A DNA stretch of 64,000 nucleotides from positions 2,793,821 to 2,857,820 of the forward strand of contig NC_022997.1 in the NCBI RefSeq assembly GCF_000503895.1, written 5' to 3'. The notes below the pieces were generated by a model. That model saw only the letters and a program-made list of their open reading frames with translations, had not been told where the DNA came from and ran no database searches. The translations under genes and the position numbers were made by a program. This DNA is from Hyphomicrobium nitrativorans NL23 (lineage in GTDB: Bacteria; Pseudomonadota; Alphaproteobacteria; Rhizobiales; Hyphomicrobiaceae). Below are positions 34,032 through 42,549 of the stretch, piece by piece. The stretch's first letter is position 1. Each line of letters begins with the position of its first letter.

Positions 34032-36195
34032 TCTTGGACTGCCTCAGGGTCCGACAGACCTCGACGCTCTCGCCGCCGCAGCGGGCAGCCATGGCGGGGG
34101 TGGTCTTCCACCCCCGGGCTTGCCCGACCCCGACCTTCTGACCCGCATGGCCAACGCGTTCTTCGCCGCAACGCCAGGCGAGCCGCTGCCGTCGTTCCCC
34201 TCGCCCGAGGCGCCGACGGTTGCGGGACCTTCTTTCGGCGGCGTCGGCGCAAGCCCCACGGGTGTGGCGGGAGCGGTTCCAAATCCTGTTGCCGCAACGT
34301 CCGAGGCGCCGTCGGCTCCCTCTCCCGTTCCTGTGGCACCGACCGCGTTTTCTGTGATGGACCTCAGCGGGACACAGACTCCGGCCAGCCCGAGCCTGCC
34401 GTCTCTGCCGTCGTATGGCGCCGCGTCGCCATCCGCGCCGGGGATCGGCATCTCGCCTTCGGTGTCTCTGCCGACGGCGGATCCGCTTGACGCGCTCGCC
34501 TTGCAGCCGCTGATCAACGGCGCTCATCCGTCGTTGCCGAGCGGGATCGATACCGGCAGTGCGTTGAACCACGCGGGAACGATCAGCACGCCGCCATCGG
34601 ACGCGGGTGGCGGGACTTCGGTCGCCGGTGCTCAGACGGGGGCCGATCAGCCCGCGCCTCCGCAGCCGCCGCCAGCGAACCCGCCGGCGCCGGTTCTCGT
34701 CGATACGTCGGGCATTTCGACGCCACCGTCCGGCGGACTCGGCGGCCTTGGCGGTTATCCGATCGAGATCCCGTTCCAGAAGGAGCTCGATGCGCTGCTT
34801 GCGCCGCTTGCAGTATCGTCGGTGCCGGCCGTTCCTGCCGTGCCGGGGCTGCCGACCGATACGGGGCTCTACTTCCTCGATGGCGTGTCGATCCCGGGTC
34901 AGGCGCACGTCTCGGGCGCGGGGGCTGCGCCCTTCCATCAGTCGGAGCTTCAATCGGCGCATCCGGCGTTCGACATTCACGCCATCCGCCGGGATTTTCC
35001 GATCCTGTCGGAGACCGTGAACGGCCGGCCGCTGATCTGGTTCGACAACGCCGCCACGACGCAGAAGCCGAAGGCCGTCATCGACCGCATCTCCTACTTC
35101 TACGAGCACGAGAACTCGAACATCCATCGGGCGGCGCACGAACTGGCGGCTCGCGCGACGGATGCCTATGAAGGCGCACGGCAGAAAGTCGCGCACTTCC
35201 TGGGTGCGAGCGGTCCGGAGGAGATCATCTTCACGCGGGGAGCGACGGAAGCGATCAACCTCGTTGCGGCAACGTACGGGCAACAGCACATCGGGCCGGG
35301 CGACGAGATCGTCATCACCAACCTCGAACACCATGCCAACGTCGTGCCCTGGCAGCTTCTCTGTCTGGCGAAAGGCGCGAAGCTCCGCGTGGCACCCGTC
35401 GACGATCACGGCGCGCTTCTGCTCGACGAGTTCAACAAGCTTCTGACCAACCGGACGAAGCTCGTGGCCTTTACGCAGGTCTCGAACGCGCTCGGCACCA
35501 TCACGCCGGCCAAGGCTATTGTCGAGATGGCTCACCGGGTGGGCGCGAAGGTGCTGGTCGACGGCGCGCAGTCGGTCTCGCATATGAAGGTCAACGTCCA
35601 GGAGCTGGACGCCGACTTCTTCGTATTCTCGGGGCACAAGCTGTTCGCCCCCACGGGCATCGGCGCGCTCTATGCCAAGAAGGCGCTGATGGACAGCCTG
35701 CCGCCGTATCAATCCGGCGGCAACATGATCCGTGACGTGACCTACGAGCGGACGGAGATCCATGCGTCCCCACAGCGGTTCGAAGCGGGCACGGGCAACA
35801 TCGCGGATGCGGTGGGGCTTGGCGCGGCGATCGACTACGTCGAGCGTATCGGAATGGAGAACATCGCGCGCTACGAGCACTCGCTTCTCGTGTACGCGAC
35901 GGAGCGGCTGTTGCAGATCCCGAACCTCAGGATCATCGGGACGGCGCCCGAGAAGGCGAGCGTGATCTCGCTCGTGATCAAGGGCGTCCCGAGCGAAGAG
36001 GTGGGATCGCGGCTCAACAAATACGGCATCGCCGTGCGCTCCGGCCACCACTGCGCCCAGCCCATCCTGCGCCGCTTCGGACAGGAGACAACCGTGCGGC
36101 CGTCGTTCGCCTTCTACAATACCTGCGGCGAGATCGACGTGCTCGTCTCTGCGCTGGAGGACATCCAGGCGGAAACGGGCCTAGTGCGCACTTAA
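34018..36195 (+). CDS. SufS-like cysteine desulfurase, encapsulin cargo, with long disordered N-terminus
   Basis: A 725-residue protein. Residues 1 to about 314 are Pro/Ala/Ser/Gly-rich and probably disordered. They include LPDPDLLTRMANAFFA (35-50), two copies of ISTPPS (189 and 233) and a segment before the fold, GLYFLDG. Residues about 315-725 are a group II (SufS/CsdA) cysteine desulfurase. The PLP Lys is Lys541 in FSGHKLFAPTG, the catalytic Cys is Cys679 in RSGHHCAQPIL, and LEHHANVVPWQ is present. The enzyme takes sulfur from cysteine, giving alanine. In characterised family 2A systems the N-terminal extension directs loading into the shell. The ATG at 34018 lies inside the encapsulin gene. 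Confidence 0.94.
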   Translation: MSTANLGLPQGPTDLDALAAAAGSHGGGGLPPPGLPDPDLLTRMANAFFAATPGEPLPSFPSPEAPTVAGPSFGGVGASPTGVAGAVPNPVAATSEAPSAPSPVPVAPTAFSVMDLSGTQTPASPSLPSLPSYGAASPSAPGIGISPSVSLPTADPLDALALQPLINGAHPSLPSGIDTGSALNHAGTISTPPSDAGGGTSVAGAQTGADQPAPPQPPPANPPAPVLVDTSGISTPPSGGLGGLGGYPIEIPFQKELDALLAPLAVSSVPAVPAVPGLPTDTGLYFLDGVSIPGQAHVSGAGAAPFHQSELQSAHPAFDIHAIRRDFPILSETVNGRPLIWFDNAATTQKPKAVIDRISYFYEHENSNIHRAAHELAARATDAYEGARQKVAHFLGASGPEEIIFTRGATEAINLVAATYGQQHIGPGDEIVITNLEHHANVVPWQLLCLAKGAKLRVAPVDDHGALLLDEFNKLLTNRTKLVAFTQVSNALGTITPAKAIVEMAHRVGAKVLVDGAQSVSHMKVNVQELDADFFVFSGHKLFAPTGIGALYAKKALMDSLPPYQSGGNMIRDVTYERTEIHASPQRFEAGTGNIADAVGLGAAIDYVERIGMENIARYEHSLLVYATERLLQIPNLRIIGTAPEKASVISLVIKGVPSEEVGSRLNKYGIAVRSGHHCAQPILRRFGQETTVRPSFAFYNTCGEIDVLVSALEDIQAETGLVRT

Positions 36196-36217
36196 GCCGA
36201 GCGTGCACGATAAATAA

Positions 36218-36255
36218 ACGGGGCCGCCAGCATTGCGCTGACCGCCCCGTTTTTT
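36218..36255 (+). terminator. intrinsic terminator of the encapsulin operon
   Basis: ACGGGGC (36218-36224) pairs with GCCCCGT (36244-36250), with a further weak stem inside the loop, followed by six T (36250-36255). It lies between the convergent desulfurase and cysteine synthase genes. Confidence 0.85.
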
Positions 36256-36287
36256 GTTCGGGACGCAACGGTCGAGACAGGGCGTGG

Positions 36288-37277
36288 TTACGACTGGCCG
36301 AAGAGATCGCTCGATAAGTAGCGCTCGGCCGATGACGGCGCGAAGGTCACGACGTTCTTTCCCGCATAGGCCTCGCGGCCCGCGACAATGATCGAGGCAA
36401 AGACATTGGCGCCCGTCGAGATGCCGCCGGGAATACCTTCGACGTGAGCGAGATGGCGCGCGTATTCGAACGCCTTGTCGTTCGGGACCGTGATCACCTC
36501 GTCGATGAGGCTCCGGTCGAGAACGGCGGGAACGAACCCCGCGCCGATGCCCTGGATCTTATGCGGGCCCTTTTCGCCACCCGACAGAACGGGGCTGGCC
36601 TCGGGCTCAACCGCGATGATCTTGATATCGGGCTTGCGCGCCTTCAGGACGCGTCCGACGCCGGTCAGCGTGCCGCCGGTGCCGACGCCAACCACGATCG
36701 CTGCGACGTCGCCGCCGGTGTCGCGCCAGATTTCTTCAGCCGTCGTGCGTTCGTGCACGAGCGGGTTTGCAGGGTTCTCGAACTGGCTCGGACTGACGGA
36801 GCCGGGGATCGATTCCAGGATCTCTTGCGCCTTCGCGATTGCGCCGCCCATGCCTGCGGGTGCGGGCGTGAGTTCCAGCTCCGCGCCGAGATGGCGGAGG
36901 ATCTTGCGCCGCTCGACCGACATCGATTCCGGCATGACGAGGATCAGCCGATACCCCCGCGCGGCAGCAACGAATGCAAGGCCGATGCCGGTGTTGCCGG
37001 ATGTCGGCTCGACGAGCGTGGTCTTGGCCGGCGTGATGTCTCCGCTCGCTTCGAGCGCATCGATCATCGCCACGCCGATGCGATCCTTCACCGACGAGAG
37101 CGGATTGAAGAATTCGAGCTTGAGGAGAATGTTGCCCTGGATGTCGGCCGCCTTTTGCAGCCGGTTCAATTTCACGAGCGGCGTGTTCCCGATCGTTTCC
37201 GTGAGGCTGTCATACACGCGTCCGTGTCCCCACGCAGGTTTCGCGGAGAGCGTTTTCAGGTCGGTGATTTCATTCAT
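36288..37277 (-). CDS. cysK: cysteine synthase (O-acetylserine sulfhydrylase)
   Basis: A 329-residue PLP enzyme that makes cysteine from O-acetylserine and sulfide. Lys64 in NPLSSVKDRIG binds PLP. PTSGNTGIGLA is the substrate loop, GVGTGGTLTGVG the phosphate-binding loop, and a conserved PSSAERYLSS closes the protein. The C-terminus lacks an obvious regulatory domain. The ATG at 37277 is preferred; upstream sequence has no family similarity. It is convergent with the encapsulin operon. With serB and cysE it completes serine-to-cysteine synthesis within the window. Confidence 0.96.
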   Translation of the reverse strand: MNEITDLKTLSAKPAWGHGRVYDSLTETIGNTPLVKLNRLQKAADIQGNILLKLEFFNPLSSVKDRIGVAMIDALEASGDITPAKTTLVEPTSGNTGIGLAFVAAARGYRLILVMPESMSVERRKILRHLGAELELTPAPAGMGGAIAKAQEILESIPGSVSPSQFENPANPLVHERTTAEEIWRDTGGDVAAIVVGVGTGGTLTGVGRVLKARKPDIKIIAVEPEASPVLSGGEKGPHKIQGIGAGFVPAVLDRSLIDEVITVPNDKAFEYARHLAHVEGIPGGISTGANVFASIIVAGREAYAGKNVVTFAPSSAERYLSSDLFGQS

Positions 37278-37643
37278 TGGAAGACATCTCGAATCGCGCC
37301 AAGGCGCCAAAGCGCCGGCCGTTGGCGATGGACATGATTGCGGGCGGAGCGTTGCACGCGTCACTGCGGGCCGGAACGAAGAAGTTCAGATTAGCTTATG
37401 CACTGTCACGCGGAGCGCCGCATCGGCCCGGTCTCGGCTCCGCCGGCGAACAACACGGCGCGTCACGTTCCCGCGCTGAGCGAGGTGGCGATATCAGTGC
37501 TGTTCCTTAGGGACAGGCCGCCTCTATTCAAAACCAAACAACTTGACGTGAGCGGATGTGACGGAGCCGTCGCCTCCGCGTGGCGTTGCTTTCCCAGGAC
37601 GCCGACATTCCCCATCGGCGCAAAAGCAGAAGAGGAAAGCCCC
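37278..37643. other. 366-base divergent intergenic stretch
   Basis: This lies between cysK (leftward) and the DUF7282-like gene (rightward) and should hold both promoters. A TTGACG near 37542 is a possible -35 but no convincing -10 follows. I see no repeat, RNA element or well-supported ORF. A purine-rich GAGGAAAG precedes the start at 37644. Confidence 0.4.
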
Positions 37644-38102
37644 ATGACGAAACACTCTCCTATCTCTCGACTTTCTGTGAGCGCCGCGGCGCTCCTTCTC
37701 GCGCCCTTCCTCGCCGTACAGGCGATGGCCGCACCGCAGGCACCCGGCGTGCCCGATGTCGCAAGCGACGAGATCGATCCCTCGGTGATTGTCTTCGATC
37801 AAAAGGCCGGCAGCAAAGAGGTTCGCTTCAGCTTCGTCCGCCTGCCGCATGACGGTTACGTCGCTATCTACGGCAGCGACGACGAGGGCAAAGTCACGGG
37901 CGACGTGCTGGGCTATGTGCCGCTCGAAGCGGGCTACCACCACAACGTAACGGTCGAAATCGAGCAGGAACTCGAAAGCGGCTCGACGCTATGGGCCTCG
38001 CTCTATCGTGACGACGATGGCGACCGGAAGCTCGACAAGAGCGAGGATTCCCCGTTCTGGCCCAACGGGAAGCCGCTCGAAAACAGGTTCGACGTTCTCT
38101 AA
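37644..38102 (+). CDS. exported DUF7282-like protein
   Basis: A 152-residue periplasmic or extracellular protein. A signal peptide (LSVSAAALLLAPFLAVQAMA) is followed by a single beta-sandwich-like domain of the DUF7282 type. Segments include LPHDGYVAIYG, VLGYVPLEAGYHHNVTVEI and LWASLYRDDDGDRKLD. The acidic DDDGDRKLD segment could bind calcium. Function is unknown. The ATG has GAGGAAAG at the right distance. Neighbours give no clue to a pathway. Confidence 0.75.
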   Translation: MTKHSPISRLSVSAAALLLAPFLAVQAMAAPQAPGVPDVASDEIDPSVIVFDQKAGSKEVRFSFVRLPHDGYVAIYGSDDEGKVTGDVLGYVPLEAGYHHNVTVEIEQELESGSTLWASLYRDDDGDRKLDKSEDSPFWPNGKPLENRFDVL

Positions 38103-38286
38103 GTCTTCCCGCACCGGCGTTCAGCAGGCTGCTTCCGGAGGCGGCCGTCCCGGATCGTCCGGGCGGCCGCATTTCTTTTCGGAATTGATCCGGCACCTGA
38201 CTTCCGGTCTAATCGGTGGGTGCCTGCGCTTAGGGACCTGAGTCGCGCTTGCGGCGCGAGGCAGCCAGCGGACCGCGAGGCGGCTG

Positions 38287-38487
38287 ATGAACGAACGCGT
38301 CAAAGCGATTCTGCTCACGGCGCTGCGCCTTCCACCGGAAGAGCGCCAAGCGCTTGCGAGCGCGCTGATGGAGCATCTCGATACCGACCCGGACGAAGCC
38401 GAGCGCCTTTTCGGAGAGGCGGACGACGGCGAAGCCAAGCCCGGCCTGCCCGCGACCGACGTGCTCGCGAAATATCTCGATACCTGA
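38287..38487 (+). CDS. small protein resembling addiction-module antitoxin-like helices
   Basis: A 66-residue protein. The N-terminal helix LPPEERQALASALMEHLD resembles the short PF09720-type 'putative addiction module' family, and the remainder is acidic (DTDPDEAERLFGEADDGEA). A GAGG precedes the ATG. No toxin gene (RelE/ParE type) lies beside it, so an active toxin-antitoxin role is not supported. It may be a solitary remnant or a different small helical protein. Confidence 0.55.
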   Translation: MNERVKAILLTALRLPPEERQALASALMEHLDTDPDEAERLFGEADDGEAKPGLPATDVLAKYLDT

Positions 38488-38535
38488 GACAGTCGTCGCC
38501 CCAGGGGCGGCCGAAGCTCGTTCGGCGTACCGGGC

Positions 38536-38706
38536 TTACTCCGCGAGCGCGCTCTCGGCGATGAGCTTTTTCATCTGATCGAGCTCGTACTCGACCGACG
38601 CGATCTGGTTCTGGCTAATCGCCTGCTCCGCACGCGCGCGCTCAATCTCCATGTTGAAGTCTTCAAGCGCACGCCGAATACGCTGAAACGCGGATTGCAT
38701 GTCCAT
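38536..38706 (-). CDS. small coiled-coil protein
   Basis: A 56-residue, almost wholly helical protein (MQSAFQRIRRALEDFN, then a heptad pattern through YELDQMKKLIAES). Function is unknown. The ATG at 38706 was chosen; longer in-frame starts add a non-helical stretch without Shine-Dalgarno support. It lies downstream of the PLP decarboxylase gene on the same strand, 104 bases away. Confidence 0.5.
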   Translation of the reverse strand: MDMQSAFQRIRRALEDFNMEIERARAEQAISQNQIASVEYELDQMKKLIAESALAE

Positions 38707-38810
38707 GAGTGTCCCCCGCAAAGAGCACACCCGAGCTATCCGATTCCCGACCGTCAGCAATCTGCCGAACGGGAGTTATACTCAGAATCGCGGAAGAGTT
38801 GTTGAGACAC

Positions 38811-39998
38811 TCAGCGCAGCAACGCGGCCGGCGTTTCGGCGTCGGCATAGAGCGTCATCATCGGCTCGTCGTCGAGGATCGCCTCTTCGTAACGTCCGTA
38901 GCCGTTGAAGTCGCCCGCGATGGCGCGCCCGTAGGCGCCGACGTTGCCGATTTCGAGGTAGTCGCCCTCGCGGATCGACGCCGGCAGCAGGAACGGCCCC
39001 TTCATGTGGTCGATCGAATCGCAGGTCGGTCCCCACAGCTCGAAGGGAACCAGCGGCTCGCTCGGGCCCACGTCCCGGCTCACGAGGCGCGCGGGATAGA
39101 TCCAGCCGAGATGGGCCGCATCGAACAGAATGCCGTAGCCGCCATCGTTGATGAAGAGGTCGTTGCCGCGACGCGCCTCGACGCGCACGACCACGCTCTC
39201 GGCCTCTGCCACGAGGGCACGGCCGGGCTCGCACATGAGGCGCACGTTGTCTCGCACGGGCATCTTGTCGACGCCTTCCTCGATAGCCGAGAGAAAGCGC
39301 GCGAGCGGGGCAGGCTGCATGTTCGGATAGACGGACGGGAAGCCGCCGCCAACGTCGAGCCGGTCGACGACGACGCCTGCCATGCCGATCAGGCGCTGCA
39401 CTTCGCCGAGCGCGTTGACGTAGGCATCCGGCGTCATGGTCTGCGAGCCGACGTGGAAGGTGATGCCCAAGTCACCCGCGACCTGGCGCGCCTCGACAAG
39501 CAGGCGTGCCGCCAGTTGGCCGCCGGTGCCGAACTTGCGCTCCAGCGGGATGCGGCTGTTGATGGCGGGCACGGCGATGCGGACGAACAACGCGAGATCG
39601 CGCGCGGGACCGGAACTGTCCGACGTCTCCTCCACGATCTTGCGGAGTTCATCCTCGCTGTCGAGCGCGAAGCTCCTGACGCCATGCTCGTGGTAAGCGC
39701 GGCGAATGGCTTCACGCGACTTCACGGGATGCATGAAATGCAGGTTCGCGCCCGGGATCGTCGCCGCGTCCTCGATCTCGGGGAGCGAGGCCACGTCGAA
39801 GTGACGAATCCCAGCGCCAAAAAGCGCGCCGATCAGAAAGACCGAGCTGTTCGCTTTGTAGGCATAGGCCACGTCGCCCTCGAAATTTTCGAGGAACCAG
39901 CGCGCGGCGCGGCCGGCGGCATGGGGACGAGCGCAAAGAACGGGGCGCTCCGGCTTACGGGCGGCGACAAGTTCGGCCGCTGAATTGTATCGCTCCAT
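38811..39998 (-). CDS. PLP-dependent ornithine/diamino-acid decarboxylase (alanine-racemase-like fold)
   Basis: A 395-residue fold-type III decarboxylase, like eukaryotic-type ornithine decarboxylase. Lys48 in YAYKANSS binds PLP, HVGSQT and LDVGGGFP are the phosphate-binding elements, and the catalytic Cys is in ELWGPTCDSID. It should make putrescine from ornithine, or cadaverine from lysine, for polyamine synthesis. Substrate choice cannot be read with certainty. Length fits ornithine/lysine decarboxylases of alphaproteobacteria. It is a single gene with a GAG-rich site before the ATG. Confidence 0.92.
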   Translation of the reverse strand: MERYNSAAELVAARKPERPVLCARPHAAGRAARWFLENFEGDVAYAYKANSSVFLIGALFGAGIRHFDVASLPEIEDAATIPGANLHFMHPVKSREAIRRAYHEHGVRSFALDSEDELRKIVEETSDSSGPARDLALFVRIAVPAINSRIPLERKFGTGGQLAARLLVEARQVAGDLGITFHVGSQTMTPDAYVNALGEVQRLIGMAGVVVDRLDVGGGFPSVYPNMQPAPLARFLSAIEEGVDKMPVRDNVRLMCEPGRALVAEAESVVVRVEARRGNDLFINDGGYGILFDAAHLGWIYPARLVSRDVGPSEPLVPFELWGPTCDSIDHMKGPFLLPASIREGDYLEIGNVGAYGRAIAGDFNGYGRYEEAILDDEPMMTLYADAETPAALLR

Positions 39999-40138
39999 CT
40001 CACAGGACCTCCACCAACATGGGTTGGAAAAGAAGCGCCGTGCGAAGCGTATCCGCCGTGCGTGGCACGCATTTAGGGCCTTGAGGCTTTGATGTAAAGG
40101 CCCTTGGGGCCAAGCAATTCATATGACAAACGCGTGAC

Positions 40139-40170
40139 GGCCGGCCTGTCTCTTTTCCGACAAGCCGGCC
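40139..40170. terminator. GC-rich hairpin downstream of tex
   Basis: GGCCGGCCTGTC (40139-40150) pairs with GACAAGCCGGCC (40159-40170) with a single mismatch and an 8-base loop. It lies 48 bases past the tex stop. No T-run follows on the minus strand, so intrinsic termination is only probable. Confidence 0.45.
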
Positions 40171-40217
40171 GGCCAAAACTGACGCGCGTTCAACGCGTGC
40201 GCTCGGAAGCGCGGTTC

Positions 40218-42533
40218 TTATTTACCTTCCTGCGCGCGGCGCAGCGCTGCGGCGAGCGCGCTCTCGGCAGGTGCCTCTGCGCCCTTCCGTGGCGGCGGGG
40301 CGAAGCCGCGAGAGGCTTGCGGCGCGCGTTCCTCGCGGCGGGGGCCGCCCGTGGCGCTGGCGCTGCGGTCGATCTCGCCGGAGCGCATGGTGAGGGCAAC
40401 GCGCTTCCTCGCGACGTCCACCTCCTTCACGCGCACGCGCACGACGTCGCCGACTTTCACCACATCGCGCGGGTCCTTCACGAAGCGGTCCGCAAGCTCC
40501 GAGATATGCACGAGCCCGTCCTGGTGCACGCCGACATCCACGAACGCGCCGAAGGCGGCGACGTTGGTCACCGTACCTTCGAGCTGCATGCCGGGCTTCA
40601 GGTCGGAGATCTTCTCCACTCCGTCTGCAAAAGTCGCTGTCTTGAACTCGGGGCGCGGGTCGCGGCCGGGCTTCTCCAGCTCGGCCAGGATGTCGGTGAC
40701 GGTCGGGATGCCGAAGGTCGCATCCGCGAACTCAGCCGGACGCAGCGCTTTGAGGAAGCTGCGGTCGCCGATCATCTCCTTCAACGGACGCTTGGTCTTC
40801 TCGGAGATGCGCTCCACGACCTCGTAGGCCTCGGGGTGAACTGCGGAGGAATCCAGCGGGTTCTTGCCGTCCATGATGCGCAGGAAGCCCGCCGCCTGCT
40901 CGAACGCCTTCGGCCCGAGGCGTGGCACTTTCTTCAGCGCGGTGCGCGTCTTGAAGGCGCCGTTCTCGTTGCGGAAGGCCACGATGTTCGATGCGAGCGC
41001 CTGGTTCAGCCCCGACACGCGCGTGAGAAGCGGGACGGACGCCGTGTTCACGTCCACGCCGACCGAGTTCACGCAATCCTCCACGACGGCATCGAGCGAG
41101 CGGGCGAGCCCGTTCTGATCGACATCGTGCTGGTACTGGCCGACACCGATGGCCTTGGGCTCGATCTTGACGAGTTCCGCCAGCGGGTCCTGCAGGCGGC
41201 GCGCAATGGAGACGGCGCCGCGCAGCGAGACGTCGAGATCTGGGAATTCCTTCGCAGCTAGCTCAGAGGCCGAGTAGACGGACGCGCCCGCCTCCGACAC
41301 CATCACCTTGGTCAGCTTGAGTTGCGGCATCTTCTGCATCAACTCGGCGACGAGCTTGTCGGTCTCGCGGCTGCCGGTGCCGTTGCCGACGCTTACGAGA
41401 TCGACCTTGTGCTTTGTTGAGAGCGCAGCGAGCGCCGAGAGCGACCCCGCCCAATCGCGCCTCGGCTCGTGCGGGTAGATCGTGGCCGTCTCGACCAGCT
41501 TGCCCGTGGCATCGATCACCGCGACCTTGACGCCCGTGCGCAGGCCGGGGTCGAGGCCCATCGTCACGCGCGGGCCTGCCGGTGCGGCGAGCAAGAGATC
41601 CTTCAGGTTCGAGGAAAACACTCCGATGGCTTCGGCGTCCGCGCGCTCCTTGAGGCGCGTCAGGAGATCGGACGTGATCGAAGGGCCGAGACGGGCTTTC
41701 CACGCAAGACGCACCGTTTCGCCCAGCCACGCGTCGGCGGGGCGGCCTTTGTCCGTGATGCCGAACGCCGAGCGGATTTTTCCTTCGGCCGGGTGCGGTT
41801 TCGTCTCGTCGTGCGCGACGTCGAGGCCGATGTCGAGGATGCCTTCGTTCACGCCGCGCAGAAGCGCCAGCGCGCGATGGCTCGGCATATCCTTGATGGA
41901 CTGGCCGAAATCGAAGTAATCGGCGTACTTGGCGCCTTCGGCGTCCTTGCCCTTCTTGACCTTGGAGGCCAGCGTGCCTTCGCTCCACTCCCACTCGCGC
42001 AGAGTTCCGACGACCTCAGGCTTTTCGGAAATCCGCTCGATCAGGATGAAGCGAGCGCCGTCGAGGGCTGCTTTCTGATCTTCGACGCCCTTGTCGGCTG
42101 CGATGTATTTTTCGGCCTCAGCGACGGGATCCAGCGAAGGATTTTCGAGAAGCGCATCGGCCAGCGGTTCGAGCCCCGCTTCGCGCGCGATCTGTGCTTT
42201 CGTGCGGCGCTTCGGCTTGTAGGGCGCGTAAATGTCCTCAAGCTCGACCTTCGTCATCGCGCCGTTCACGGTGTGCGCCAGCTCCGGCGTGAGCTTGCCC
42301 TGCTCGTCGATGCTGCGGAGCACTGTCGCCCGGCGATCCTCCAGCTCACGAAGATAAACGAGGCGCTCGGCCAGCGTGCGCAACTGCGTATCGTCGAGGC
42401 CGCCCGTCTTCTCCTTACGGTAGCGGGCGATGAAGGGCACGGTCGCGCCCTCGTCCAACAAGCCGACGGCGGCCATCACCTGAGCCGCGTCCACGCGCAG
42501 TTCGTCTGCGATACGCCGATTGATCTTATCCAT
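40218..42533 (-). CDS. tex: Tex family RNA-binding transcription accessory protein
   Basis: A 771-residue Tex protein. The N-terminal helical region opens with INRRIADELRVDAAQVMAAV and PFIARYRKEKTGGLDD. A YqgF/RuvC-like domain (TMGLDPGLRTGVKVAVID), helix-hairpin-helix modules (NTASVPLLTRVSGLNQALA) and a C-terminal S1 domain (LEGTVTNVAAFGAFVDVGVH, DGLVHISELAD) follow. The last 45 residues are a low-complexity basic tail. Tex binds nucleic acid and affects transcription and stress tolerance. It is 16 bases downstream of rmuC and likely in one operon with it. Confidence 0.96.
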   Translation of the reverse strand: MDKINRRIADELRVDAAQVMAAVGLLDEGATVPFIARYRKEKTGGLDDTQLRTLAERLVYLRELEDRRATVLRSIDEQGKLTPELAHTVNGAMTKVELEDIYAPYKPKRRTKAQIAREAGLEPLADALLENPSLDPVAEAEKYIAADKGVEDQKAALDGARFILIERISEKPEVVGTLREWEWSEGTLASKVKKGKDAEGAKYADYFDFGQSIKDMPSHRALALLRGVNEGILDIGLDVAHDETKPHPAEGKIRSAFGITDKGRPADAWLGETVRLAWKARLGPSITSDLLTRLKERADAEAIGVFSSNLKDLLLAAPAGPRVTMGLDPGLRTGVKVAVIDATGKLVETATIYPHEPRRDWAGSLSALAALSTKHKVDLVSVGNGTGSRETDKLVAELMQKMPQLKLTKVMVSEAGASVYSASELAAKEFPDLDVSLRGAVSIARRLQDPLAELVKIEPKAIGVGQYQHDVDQNGLARSLDAVVEDCVNSVGVDVNTASVPLLTRVSGLNQALASNIVAFRNENGAFKTRTALKKVPRLGPKAFEQAAGFLRIMDGKNPLDSSAVHPEAYEVVERISEKTKRPLKEMIGDRSFLKALRPAEFADATFGIPTVTDILAELEKPGRDPRPEFKTATFADGVEKISDLKPGMQLEGTVTNVAAFGAFVDVGVHQDGLVHISELADRFVKDPRDVVKVGDVVRVRVKEVDVARKRVALTMRSGEIDRSASATGGPRREERAPQASRGFAPPPRKGAEAPAESALAAALRRAQEGK

Positions 42534-42549
42534 ACCAATGCCTTTAGTG

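Noticed and set aside
38287-38706. Toxin-antitoxin locus made of the two small genes
   Set aside because: Only one protein resembles an antitoxin-like helix. The other is a plain coiled coil on the opposite strand, and no toxin fold is present.
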